Of a stretch of DNA of 64,000 nucleotides, positions 7,001 through 13,984 are shown piece after piece (within the stretch, counting starts at the first letter, position 1; each line of letters begins with the position of its first letter). The notes below the pieces were generated by a model, which worked only from the letters and a program-made list of their open reading frames with translations, was not told the DNA's origin and ran no database searches. Made by a program: the position numbers and the translations under genes. The DNA lies in assembly GCA_943787535.1 (NCBI GenBank), contig CALSMU010000009.1, positions 185,044-249,043 on the forward strand. The letters are read 5' to 3'. The DNA is from an uncultured Flavobacteriales bacterium. Lineage in GTDB: Bacteria > Bacteroidota > Bacteroidia > Flavobacteriales_D > Parvicellaceae.

Positions 7001-8422
7001 TTAGCAAACCTGGCTTATTTTTTTGATCATTCCTTTAAATATTATACCATGAAACGGGAGAACAACTAACCAATAAAGTCTGCCCAACAAACCCAAGGGT
7101 CTGAAAGTCGCCGTTTGAAAAAGCTTCCCATCAATTATTTTAAATTCTAACCAAGCTTCTCCCGGCAATTTCATTTCCGCAAAAAGCAACAGCCTACCCT
7201 CTTCTTTATTAGCGTATAGCACCCTCCAAAAATCTAATGCATCACCAACTGAAATTGTTTTTTGATTGGTCCGACCTCTTCTAAGACCTACACCTCCAAA
7301 TAATTTATCTAAAAATCCGCGAATTCTCCAAAGCCAATTTCCATGGTACCATCCATTTTCGCCTCCAATACTCCAAATTTTATCAATAGACAGCTCGCGA
7401 TTTTCAACATCAGCTACTCGAGCATCTTTGAAGCATCCAAATTCCGGTACAGCTATAAACTCTGAAATACTCATATTTATTTCGCTACTAGAATAGGAAT
7501 CTTTCCAACTAGAGGCAATGTCATTGTTCTCAATACTATCAAACGCCTTTACTAAAGCCTCTTTGTATGATATAGGTTGAATTCCTAGTATAGCATTAAT
7601 TTCGTGGTCCCTACAAACAACTTCAACCTTCATGCTTTCTACCAAAGATCTAGCAAGTTTGTACGACGTGGAGGTTACGAAATAGAGCCAATAGGAGGAT
7701 AGTTTTGGAGTCATCAAAGGTACCGTCCAAATTTTCCTTTTTAATTTCCTAACTAGAGCAAAATCAAGCAACATCTCTCTGTAGGACAACACATCATCAC
7801 ATCCTATGTCAAAGTTTCTATTAAACGTCTCTTTATTAAGGATACATTTTGTTAAGAAATTTTGCACGTCAGATACGGCAATAGGGGAACATTTGGTTAA
7901 CAGCCACTTAGGCGTAATCATGACAGGGAGTTTTTCTACTAAATCCCGCATAATTTCAAATGAAGCACTTCCAGAACCAACAATTATTCCCGCTCTTAGG
8001 CAGGTTAAATTATAGCTACCTTTTTCAAGCTCTCTTTCTACCGTTTTTCGGGATGAAAGGTGAACAGACAGATTAGATTCGTTTACAATTCCACTCAAGT
8101 ATATAACTTGTTTAACATCAGTATTGGAAAGCCTATCACGAAAATTGATGGCAGATTCTTGTTCCAATAACTTATAATTATCTGCTGTTGCCATGGAGTG
8201 AACCAAATAATAAGCTACGTCAATATCCTTTGGAATTCTGGACAGAGAGGAAGTCTTCAACAAGTCAATTTCTATAACTGAAATTTTTTCCTTCAAAGAC
8301 TGCGGAGGGTTGAACCTTGATTTATCTCTGACACAACAAACAACATCATAGCCTTTACTTACGAGTACAGGAAGAATTCGCTTCCCAATATAACCTGTAG
8401 CACCTGTCAAAAGTATTTTCAT
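7001..8422 (-). CDS. NAD(P)-binding epimerase-like protein with C-terminal DUF2867
   Basis: This 473-aa protein has residues 1-300 forming an atypical SDR/NmrA-like Rossmann domain (LLTGATGYIGKRILP at the N-terminus, AYYLVHSMA, LRAGIIVGSGS). Residues about 330-470 match DUF2867, with WSIGGENGWYHGNWLWRIRG, GVGLRRGR, DFWRV and the hydrophobic C-terminal RPLGLLGRLYWLVVLPFH. The C-terminal part contains a possible membrane-associated helix. It is the last gene of the photolyase/tspO operon, 38 bp downstream of the photolyase. The substrate is unknown. Its presence beside photolyase genes suggests a light- or redox-related role by association only. Confidence 0.88.
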   Translation of the reverse strand: MKILLTGATGYIGKRILPVLVSKGYDVVCCVRDKSRFNPPQSLKEKISVIEIDLLKTSSLSRIPKDIDVAYYLVHSMATADNYKLLEQESAINFRDRLSNTDVKQVIYLSGIVNESNLSVHLSSRKTVERELEKGSYNLTCLRAGIIVGSGSASFEIMRDLVEKLPVMITPKWLLTKCSPIAVSDVQNFLTKCILNKETFNRNFDIGCDDVLSYREMLLDFALVRKLKRKIWTVPLMTPKLSSYWLYFVTSTSYKLARSLVESMKVEVVCRDHEINAILGIQPISYKEALVKAFDSIENNDIASSWKDSYSSSEINMSISEFIAVPEFGCFKDARVADVENRELSIDKIWSIGGENGWYHGNWLWRIRGFLDKLFGGVGLRRGRTNQKTISVGDALDFWRVLYANKEEGRLLLFAEMKLPGEAWLEFKIIDGKLFQTATFRPLGLLGRLYWLVVLPFHGIIFKGMIKKISQVC

Positions 8423-8460
8423 AGAACCATAAGGATTTTAGACTTGTTACCTGTTTCTTG

Positions 8461-9750
8461 TTATACAATCTTGGCTAGTCCAATTTTGTAGGTCTCCAAA
8501 GCTCTTTTTCGGGCATATGCATGATCTACAATAGGAGCAATTGATGATAACTCCCAACCGGGATTCCATTTATTTGTATAAATAGCTTCTTTGTCAAATT
8601 TCTTTTGTTGGGCACTTGGGTTAAAAATCCTGAAATAAGGAGCAGAATCACACCCCGTTCCTGCAGCCCACTGCCAGTTTCCATTATTAGCAGCAAGATC
8701 ATAATCAAGTAATTTTGAAGCGAAATAAGCTTCTCCCCACCTCCAGTCAATTAATAAGTGCTTACAGAGAAACCCAGCGGTTATCATTCTAACCCGATTA
8801 TGCATTAGTCCCGTTTCATTTAATTCTCGCATTCCAGCATCTACAATTGGATATCCTGTTTTACCTTCACACCATGCGTTAAATTCCTTTTGGTTATTTC
8901 TCCATTGAATTTGGTTATATTTTGCCTTGAAATTAGAAGACACAACCTGCGGGAAATTATAGAGTATTTGCATAAAGAATTCTCGCCAGATAAGTTCACT
9001 TAGAAAAACGGATTCCAAATTCAAATTCTGTATTATATTTCTTATACTAACTGTGCCAAATCGAAGGTGCGTGCTTAGCTGACTAGTTCCTTTGATTGAT
9101 GGAAAGTCTCGTAACTTTTTATAATCTTCAACCACAGTCAAGTTGAAAGGTGGTATCTTAATTAACGACGGCTTAAAACCAATAGAACTTAGGCTAGGGA
9201 AACGAGTGTTACTCTTGTAAAAGTTCTTGGGATTAAATACTGAACTTGAAGAACAACTGGATAGTTTAAAATTATTAAGCCATTTCTTTTTATAGGGGGT
9301 AAACACAGTATAAGGAGACTTGTCATCTTTAGTAATCTCTAGTTCTTCAAAAATAACCTGATCCTTGAAAGTATGCAGCGAAATGCTCTTGGCATAAAGC
9401 ATGTTTTGGATAGATTTATCTCTACTTAATGCATAAGGTTCATAGTCTTTATTAAAAAACACATCCGTGACGTTGTATTTTTCAATTAAGTGTTTGAAAA
9501 CAGTCTCAGCTTTTCCTTTAAAACAACTGACTCCAGATCCAATCTTATTTAACTCCTTGTCCATGGATTCCAAGGTGCTATGAATAAACGAAACTCTTGG
9601 ATCATTTTCTTCCAATTCTTCCAGAATATTGGTGTCAAAAATGAAAATTGGCAGCACTTTGTTATTGTGCAAAAGAGCTGCATTTAGCGCAGTGTTATCT
9701 TCAAGTCGAAGGTCTCTTCTAAACCAAAATATCGCAATAGAATCTTTCAT
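8461..9750 (-). CDS. phr: Cryptochrome/photolyase family protein, probable class I CPD photolyase
   Basis: This 429-aa protein has an N-terminal photolyase alpha/beta domain (IAIFWFRRDLRLEDNTALNAA) for an antenna chromophore. The helical FAD domain contains STHLRFGTVSIRN, LIWREFFMQILYNFP, GYPIVDAGMRELNETGLMHN, DYDLAANNGNWQWAAGTGCD and PYFRIFNP. These are the FAD-cradle and lesion-site segments of class I photolyases, which repair UV pyrimidine dimers with blue light. The length is typical at the short end. The gene starts 3 bp after the tspO stop, so it is in the same operon. A signalling cryptochrome role cannot be excluded. Confidence 0.94.
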   Translation of the reverse strand: MKDSIAIFWFRRDLRLEDNTALNAALLHNNKVLPIFIFDTNILEELEENDPRVSFIHSTLESMDKELNKIGSGVSCFKGKAETVFKHLIEKYNVTDVFFNKDYEPYALSRDKSIQNMLYAKSISLHTFKDQVIFEELEITKDDKSPYTVFTPYKKKWLNNFKLSSCSSSSVFNPKNFYKSNTRFPSLSSIGFKPSLIKIPPFNLTVVEDYKKLRDFPSIKGTSQLSTHLRFGTVSIRNIIQNLNLESVFLSELIWREFFMQILYNFPQVVSSNFKAKYNQIQWRNNQKEFNAWCEGKTGYPIVDAGMRELNETGLMHNRVRMITAGFLCKHLLIDWRWGEAYFASKLLDYDLAANNGNWQWAAGTGCDSAPYFRIFNPSAQQKKFDKEAIYTNKWNPGWELSSIAPIVDHAYARKRALETYKIGLAKIV

Positions 9751-9753
9751 GGA

Positions 9754-10218
9754 TTAATTATAAATTACAATATAAAGATTTAAAGATGTGGCAATGCACA
9801 ACCAGATAAAGTAGGGAAGAATTAACAAGCTAGTCCATCGCATAGTTTTTACATTACTAAATAAAAAATAGGCTATTATAAATGTTAAAAACAGAATAGA
9901 GAATAATGCTATTAAGGCATTTTGAAAATAAAAGAAAAGTGGGTTCCAGGCAACGTTTAATAGAAGTTGGGCAGTATATAAGGCGATGACTTTGTTGCGT
10001 CTATCATCTCCTGTGTAAAGAATTGCCATGTAAAATGAATAGCAAACCATTATTGATGTCCAAGCCAAACCAAAAACCCAGCCTGGAGGAGTCCATGGCG
10101 CTTTGTTGAGGTTGTAATACCATTCAGATGCTACGCCATCACCAGTAAAAAAACCTCCGATGGCAAGTGCAGTAAAGTTAAGCAACAAAAAAATAAATAT
10201 CTTAACAGCCAATTTCAT
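9754..10218 (-). CDS. tspO: TspO/MBR family membrane protein
   Basis: This 154-aa integral membrane protein has five hydrophobic helices. TspO signatures are clear: WYYNLNKAPWTPPGWVFGL near residues 33-51, LLLNVAWNPLFF in helix III-IV, and the terminal PYFIWLCIATSLNLYI. The family binds porphyrins and in photosynthetic bacteria modulates oxygen- and light-dependent gene expression, so it is often linked to photooxidative stress. The start overlaps the stop of the SRPBCC gene by 4 bp, and the photolyase follows 3 bp downstream. Confidence 0.95.
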   Translation of the reverse strand: MKLAVKIFIFLLLNFTALAIGGFFTGDGVASEWYYNLNKAPWTPPGWVFGLAWTSIMVCYSFYMAILYTGDDRRNKVIALYTAQLLLNVAWNPLFFYFQNALIALFSILFLTFIIAYFLFSNVKTMRWTSLLILPYFIWLCIATSLNLYIVIYN

Positions 10219-10703
10219 GTGAGTCGATTTGAAGCAATTATTTCATTTAATTTTTCTATTCTGTAGTTGAAAATTCGTTTTAAATTTTGTTTTACAAAAA
10301 ATCTATAAGCAAGTGGAGCAATCAACGAGAAAGGAATTTTAAAGTGCACGGTATCTGTCACTAAAACACCTCCCTCAACTTCCTCAAACGTATGACGATG
10401 ATGCCACATTTTATAGGGTCCAAAACGTTGTTCATCCACAAAATAATTTTCATGAACCATGCCGGTAATTTCTGTAACCCAGTTCATCCTGAAAACTTTG
10501 TTTAGTCGTATCTTGTAGGTGATTATTTGACCGAGATACACCTTCCCTTCGTCTGGACTGGTCATTTTAAAGTCGAGTTCTTCTGGGGTTATTTTTTGTA
10601 AATTTTGAGGGGTAGAGAAAAATCGCCAAGCATCTCTCAGGGATATAGGCAGAAGCTGTTGGTTGTATAACCTGTATATATTAGATTGTCTTGAGATTTC
10701 CAT
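10215..10703 (-). CDS. SRPBCC (START-like) family protein
   Basis: This 162-aa protein has the pattern of a START/Bet v 1-like ligand-binding fold: ISLRDAWRFFSTPQNLQKIT at residues 21-40, a central beta-sheet with MNWVTEIT and MWHHRHTFEEV, and a C-terminal long helix (RFFVKQNLKRIFNYRIEKL). Such proteins usually bind hydrophobic ligands in a central cavity. Homologues commonly sit beside photolyase genes in Bacteroidota. It is in the operon between the CIA30-like lipoprotein (6 bp) and tspO (4-bp overlap). The ligand is unknown. Confidence 0.88.
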   Translation of the reverse strand: MEISRQSNIYRLYNQQLLPISLRDAWRFFSTPQNLQKITPEELDFKMTSPDEGKVYLGQIITYKIRLNKVFRMNWVTEITGMVHENYFVDEQRFGPYKMWHHRHTFEEVEGGVLVTDTVHFKIPFSLIAPLAYRFFVKQNLKRIFNYRIEKLNEIIASNRLT

Positions 10704-10709
10704 ATCGTA

Positions 10710-11270
10710 TTAATTGATTTCAATTTTATCAATAATAAGTTTGAAGTTTTCATCTTTTTTGTTGGCAATTAAAAAGGAGATTTCTTCAATAGAGGAACCG
10801 TTAAAATTTTCTTTCTCTAATTTGTTGCCTCTAAAACTTGGGTATAAATCCTTTAAATTGATGCGGATTGTCTCCCAATCTCCTATTGTTGGGAATGTAG
10901 TGATATATGAATAGTAATCCGTGGCTTTAGATTTTATACGAAATTGATAGGGTTTTGAATCGCCTCTTAAACGAATAGTAATCGTTTTTTTTTTCGTAAT
11001 ATCTTTTGGCTTGAAACGATAACGAACAGATGCAAAACCCCCATTGTTTGCAGTAGAAACATTTCCTTTAAATTCTGCATCACCGTCTCTATTCAATTCA
11101 AATGAAGCACTTGATACTCCCCCCATAACGTCATCATTAACGACTTTCCATTCGTTCATTTTCGAGCTTTGTGAAAAACTAAATATTGAATTCATGTTTT
11201 CGCTTGTTAAACTGCACGAACTAACAACTACAATAAACAGTATTGAGAGTCCGAAGATGTTATTTTTCAT
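10710..11270 (-). CDS. CIA30 family lipoprotein
   Basis: This 186-aa protein has residues 1-19 forming a lipoprotein signal ending in VVVSSC (lipobox). The mature part matches the CIA30 / carbohydrate-binding-like jelly roll: WKVVNDDVMGGVSSASFEL, FKGNVSTANNGGFASVR, IRLRGDSKPYQFRI and INLKDLYPSFRG. The family is named after a mitochondrial complex I assembly factor, but bacterial lipoprotein versions have no established role. The start overlaps the preceding 53-aa gene by 11 bp, so it is translationally linked to it. Confidence 0.87.
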   Translation of the reverse strand: MKNNIFGLSILFIVVVSSCSLTSENMNSIFSFSQSSKMNEWKVVNDDVMGGVSSASFELNRDGDAEFKGNVSTANNGGFASVRYRFKPKDITKKKTITIRLRGDSKPYQFRIKSKATDYYSYITTFPTIGDWETIRINLKDLYPSFRGNKLEKENFNGSSIEEISFLIANKKDENFKLIIDKIEIN

Positions 11271-11421
11271 TTTCTATTTCTCTTAAAATTTGCTCTGCTT
11301 CGTAAGTCAATGCATCCGATTTTGATCGATTAATAGTTGACATTTTATAAGCCTCCTCTAGTTTATTTTGATATTTTATTTCGAGTTTTTCTTTTTTAGA
11401 CTTTCTTTTAAATAGCTTCAT
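11260..11421 (-). CDS. Lacal_2735 family small protein
   Basis: This 53-aa, highly charged helical protein begins MKLFKRKSKKEKLEIKYQNK and ends EQILREIENEK. I recognise the pattern of the Bacteroidota Lacal_2735 family: a basic N-terminus, a central MSTINRSKSD, and a terminal EAEQIL helix. No function is known. It is the first gene of the operon that runs through the CIA30 lipoprotein, SRPBCC, tspO, photolyase and DUF2867 genes, and its 3' end overlaps the next start by 11 bp. Two candidate CarH operators lie 43-72 bp upstream of its start. Confidence 0.75.
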   Translation of the reverse strand: MKLFKRKSKKEKLEIKYQNKLEEAYKMSTINRSKSDALTYEAEQILREIENEK

Positions 11422-11746
11422 CTTGGAATTAATTAGTTAAATATTGTACGAAAATACAAATAATGTTTAACATTTTTGACAAAAAGTTAAACATTAATAG
11501 TTTGTTAATTTTTAAATCGCACACTTTGACATAGAGCCAATACGAAGTACTAAATGATGTTAAACCAATTCTTTCACCAGAAAAAAAAACTATTCAAGCG
11601 ATTATCGGTGAGCAAAAACTGACAAATTATAGATGGAAAAATGACTTGAAATACAGATTATTTAGATATGTGCGTTAAGGAATAACAAATAAGCATTATT
11701 CGGTGAATACGGGCCGGAAAGCTAGCGGGCTGATACAATTAGAATC
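11422..11746. other. 325-bp interval with operator pair and a possible gene remnant
   Basis: The left part (to about 11500) is the promoter/operator region of the photolyase operon. The frame 11535-11678 (+) is open for 47 codons with a protein-like composition (PILSPEKKTIQAIIGEQKLT) but no ATG, GTG or TTG start, so it looks like a decayed gene end. A further single motif TGTTAAACC lies at 11558-11566. Nothing is recognised in the rest before the BLUF stop. Confidence 0.4.
11464..11493. promoter_or_regulatory. Candidate CarH-type operator pair upstream of the photolyase operon
   Basis: TGTTTAACA (11464-11472) and AGTTAAACA (11485-11493) have centres exactly 21 bp apart, as at the other sites of the island. 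They lie 43-72 bp upstream of the first gene of the photolyase operon. A -33/-7 pair here is less clear than at 6743-6775. Confidence 0.55.
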
Positions 11747-12163
11747 TTAAGCCGTTTTTTGCTGTAAAAAATCCTCGACAGCAGGAAGATCTTGAATAAG
11801 CTCTTTAACTGCTTGACTACCTGAAAAATCTGAACAAATACCTGGTAATAGGCTTAATTCAGGGGACATTAAATCAGCAACACCCATAGCCCAATTCGAG
11901 AAAACACGCCTATCTACAAAACCATCATAAATAACTACAACATTCTTATGTCTTTTGTCTTTCCTTAAGCGACTTAACAGATTTTCAATAGGCTCTTTAT
12001 CGCCTTCGATAACTTGCAGAAAATAACCGTGTCTATGCAATAAAACGCCGCATATATTATCGATAGAATTATAGGCGCGAGCATCATGAAGGAGATTAAT
12101 CAGGTCGGTCGCACTAAACTGCTTCACGGGCTGACTCGTATAAATAAGGCGACGATATTTCAT
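11747..12163 (-). CDS. BLUF-domain blue-light photoreceptor (short type)
   Basis: This 138-aa protein consists of one BLUF domain (residues 3-95) and a short helical tail, with no effector domain. Key flavin-pocket residues fall at the same positions as in short BLUF proteins such as PixD: Tyr8 in RRLIYTS, Asn32 in ARAYNSIDNICGVLL, Gln50 in GYFLQVIEG, Trp91 and Met93 in FSNWAMGV. Such proteins sense blue light via FAD and signal through protein partners. The gene stands alone, divergent from tatA, with its own promoter flanked by an inverted repeat. The partner is unknown. Confidence 0.95.
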   Translation of the reverse strand: MKYRRLIYTSQPVKQFSATDLINLLHDARAYNSIDNICGVLLHRHGYFLQVIEGDKEPIENLLSRLRKDKRHKNVVVIYDGFVDRRVFSNWAMGVADLMSPELSLLPGICSDFSGSQAVKELIQDLPAVEDFLQQKTA

Positions 12164-12212
12164 AATACAGTATTTTTTGCTAACTAAATCTTAGAGCTTA
12201 AAAAAACATAAT

Positions 12213-12250
12213 ATTTAGTTAAAAATACTAAATTAAGAGAGAATTGCAAA
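12213..12250 (-). promoter_or_regulatory. BLUF gene promoter with a flanking inverted repeat
   Basis: On the minus strand, TTTG (12250-12247), a 19-nt spacer and TATTTTTA (12227-12220) form a near-consensus Bacteroidota promoter. The -7 box is bracketed by the inverted repeat ATTTAGT (12213-12219) / ACTAAAT (12227-12233). A further ACTAAAT copy lies at 12183-12189. This differs from the GTTAAAC motif, so it suggests another regulator. Confidence 0.45.
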
Positions 12251-12287
12251 TTATTGCAAGGATAGCACTTAGCTCTCCCTTTTTTAC

Positions 12288-12295
12288 TAACTTTG
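12288..12295 (+). promoter_or_regulatory. Predicted -7 box of tatA
   Basis: TAACTTTG matches TAnnTTTG and ends 19 nt upstream of the tatA ATG. No clear -33 TTTG is seen at the expected distance. Confidence 0.4.
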
Positions 12296-12314
12296 CGAGA
12301 CCAAAAAAAAGACT

Positions 12315-12527
12315 ATGGAATTATCATTGTTATTTTTACAGAAAATGGGGGTTCCCGGAATCATCCTTATTTTAATCATCGTACTGCTATTGTTTGGTGG
12401 GAAAAAGATACCTGAATTAATGAAGGGTTTAGGAAAAGGAGTCAAAGAGTTTAAAGGAGCCGCCAACGGAGAATCAGATGATAATAAATCTGAGGAATCA
12501 GACGACTCAAAAAAGACGGAATCTTAA
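12315..12527 (+). CDS. tatA: Sec-independent protein translocase TatA/E
   Basis: This 70-aa protein has one N-terminal transmembrane helix ([18 protein letters not shown]), the hinge KKIPEL, an amphipathic helix [14 protein letters not shown] and an acidic/lysine tail, the standard TatA layout. It forms the pore-like component of twin-arginine export of folded proteins. It is divergent from the BLUF gene and is followed after 18 bp by gatA on the same strand. tatC is not in the window. Confidence 0.93.
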   Translation: MELSLLFLQKMGVPGIILILIIVLLLFGGKKIPELMKGLGKGVKEFKGAANGESDDNKSEESDDSKKTES

Positions 12528-12545
12528 CTCAATAAATTAACTATT

Positions 12546-13973
12546 TTGAAAGAATATATTTCCCTTGCACAAGTAAGAGAGGATATAGAAAAAGGCGCAA
12601 TTACTTGTGTCGAACTTACCAAAAATTATATCCAAAAAATTAAGTCTTCCAATTTAAATGCTTTTTTAGAAGTATTTGAAATAAGTGCTGTCGAACAAGC
12701 ACAAGTGATAGATGAAAAAATTAAAAAGGGAACTGCTGGACGCCTAGCAGGAATGGTGATTGGTTTAAAAGATAATATTTGCTTCAAAGGACATAAGGTC
12801 TCTAGTTCATCCAAAATACTGGAGGGTTTTGAGTCCATATACAACGCAACGGTAGTTGAAAAGTTATTACAAGAGGATGCTATCATTATTGGGCGGTTAA
12901 ACTGTGATGAAATGGCAATGGGTAGCTCGAACGAGAACAGTGCCTATGGTCCTGTTTTAAACCCCATTCAAAACGACAAAGTGCCTGGAGGTTCTTCTGG
13001 AGGTTCTGCGGCTGCAGTTAAAGCAAAACTTTGCTTAGCGGCCTTAGGCTCAGATACAGGAGGTTCAATTCGTCAACCGGCATCTTTTTGTGGTGTAGTT
13101 GGTTATAAACCTTCCTACGGGAGAGTTTCTAGATACGGTTTATTGGCATACGCATCTTCCTTTGATCAAATAGGTCCTCTAACCAATAATATTGAGGATG
13201 CAGCATTGATTACAGAAGTAATTTCTGGAAGTGACGACTATGACAGCACATGTTCTACAAAACCAATTGGTAGCTATTCTAGTGCACTAAAAACAAAGGA
13301 GACGCCAAAGCATAAAATTGCCTACATTAAAGATTGTCTGGACATGGAGGGTTTGGACAAAGAGGTTAAAGCAAGAACGCTTGAAATAATTGAAAAATTA
13401 AAGGCAGAAGGTCACGAAGTAGAAGGAGTTAACTTTCCATATTTAGACTATTTGGTTCCTAATTACTATGTTTTAACTACCGCTGAAGCATCTTCAAATT
13501 TAGCGCGTTACGATGGTGTTCATTATGGGTATAGAAGTGACAAAGCAGAAGATGTGGAAACAACTTATGTCCATTCTCGAAGCGAAGGGTTTGGAGAAGA
13601 AGTGCAACGAAGAATCATGATGGGAACATTTGTGCTCAGCGCTGGTTATTACGACGCTTATTATACCAAAGGGCTAAAAGTTAGAAATATAATTAAGCAG
13701 AAAACAGAAGCAATTTTTAACGATTACGACTTCATTCTCTTGCCAACTACTCCGACTCCGGCTTTTGGTATCGGGGAAAACATAGATGACCCTATTACAA
13801 TGTATTTACAAGATATTTTTACGGTTCACGCAAACCTTTCGGGAATACCTGCCGTATCATTGCCTCTAGGAGAGCACAGTAATGGATTGCCGTTTGGAGT
13901 TCAATTGATGGCTGGCTCTTTTCAAGATGCGAAATTATTTGCATTTTCGGATCGGTTGATGCGCTTAGACTAA
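12546..13973 (+). CDS. gatA: Glutamyl/aspartyl-tRNA(Gln/Asn) amidotransferase subunit A
   Basis: This 475-aa protein is an amidase-signature enzyme. The catalytic Ser-cisSer-Lys elements are visible: Lys in GLKDNICFKG, cis-Ser in PGGSSGGSAAAV and the nucleophile in SDTGGSIRQPASFCG. It releases ammonia from glutamine for transamidation of misacylated tRNA within GatCAB. The start is TTG at 12546: family members begin at this point, no in-frame ATG is near, and tatA ends 18 bp before. gatB and gatC are not present here. Because the genome also has asnS, its main task is probably Gln-tRNA(Gln) formation, though that is inference. Confidence 0.94.
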   Translation: MKEYISLAQVREDIEKGAITCVELTKNYIQKIKSSNLNAFLEVFEISAVEQAQVIDEKIKKGTAGRLAGMVIGLKDNICFKGHKVSSSSKILEGFESIYNATVVEKLLQEDAIIIGRLNCDEMAMGSSNENSAYGPVLNPIQNDKVPGGSSGGSAAAVKAKLCLAALGSDTGGSIRQPASFCGVVGYKPSYGRVSRYGLLAYASSFDQIGPLTNNIEDAALITEVISGSDDYDSTCSTKPIGSYSSALKTKETPKHKIAYIKDCLDMEGLDKEVKARTLEIIEKLKAEGHEVEGVNFPYLDYLVPNYYVLTTAEASSNLARYDGVHYGYRSDKAEDVETTYVHSRSEGFGEEVQRRIMMGTFVLSAGYYDAYYTKGLKVRNIIKQKTEAIFNDYDFILLPTTPTPAFGIGENIDDPITMYLQDIFTVHANLSGIPAVSLPLGEHSNGLPFGVQLMAGSFQDAKLFAFSDRLMRLD

Positions 13974-13984
13974 GAATTATTTTC

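Noticed and set aside
6861..7004. Plus-strand 47-codon frame next to the DUF2867 gene
   Set aside because: It has a GTG start without supporting signals, opposite orientation to the island, and overlaps the stop of the neighbouring gene. Not called as a gene.
1..12163. Interpretation of the photobiology island as a recently acquired genomic island
   Set aside because: There is no integrase, tRNA attachment site, flanking repeat or visible composition change; gene families are typical of the phylum.
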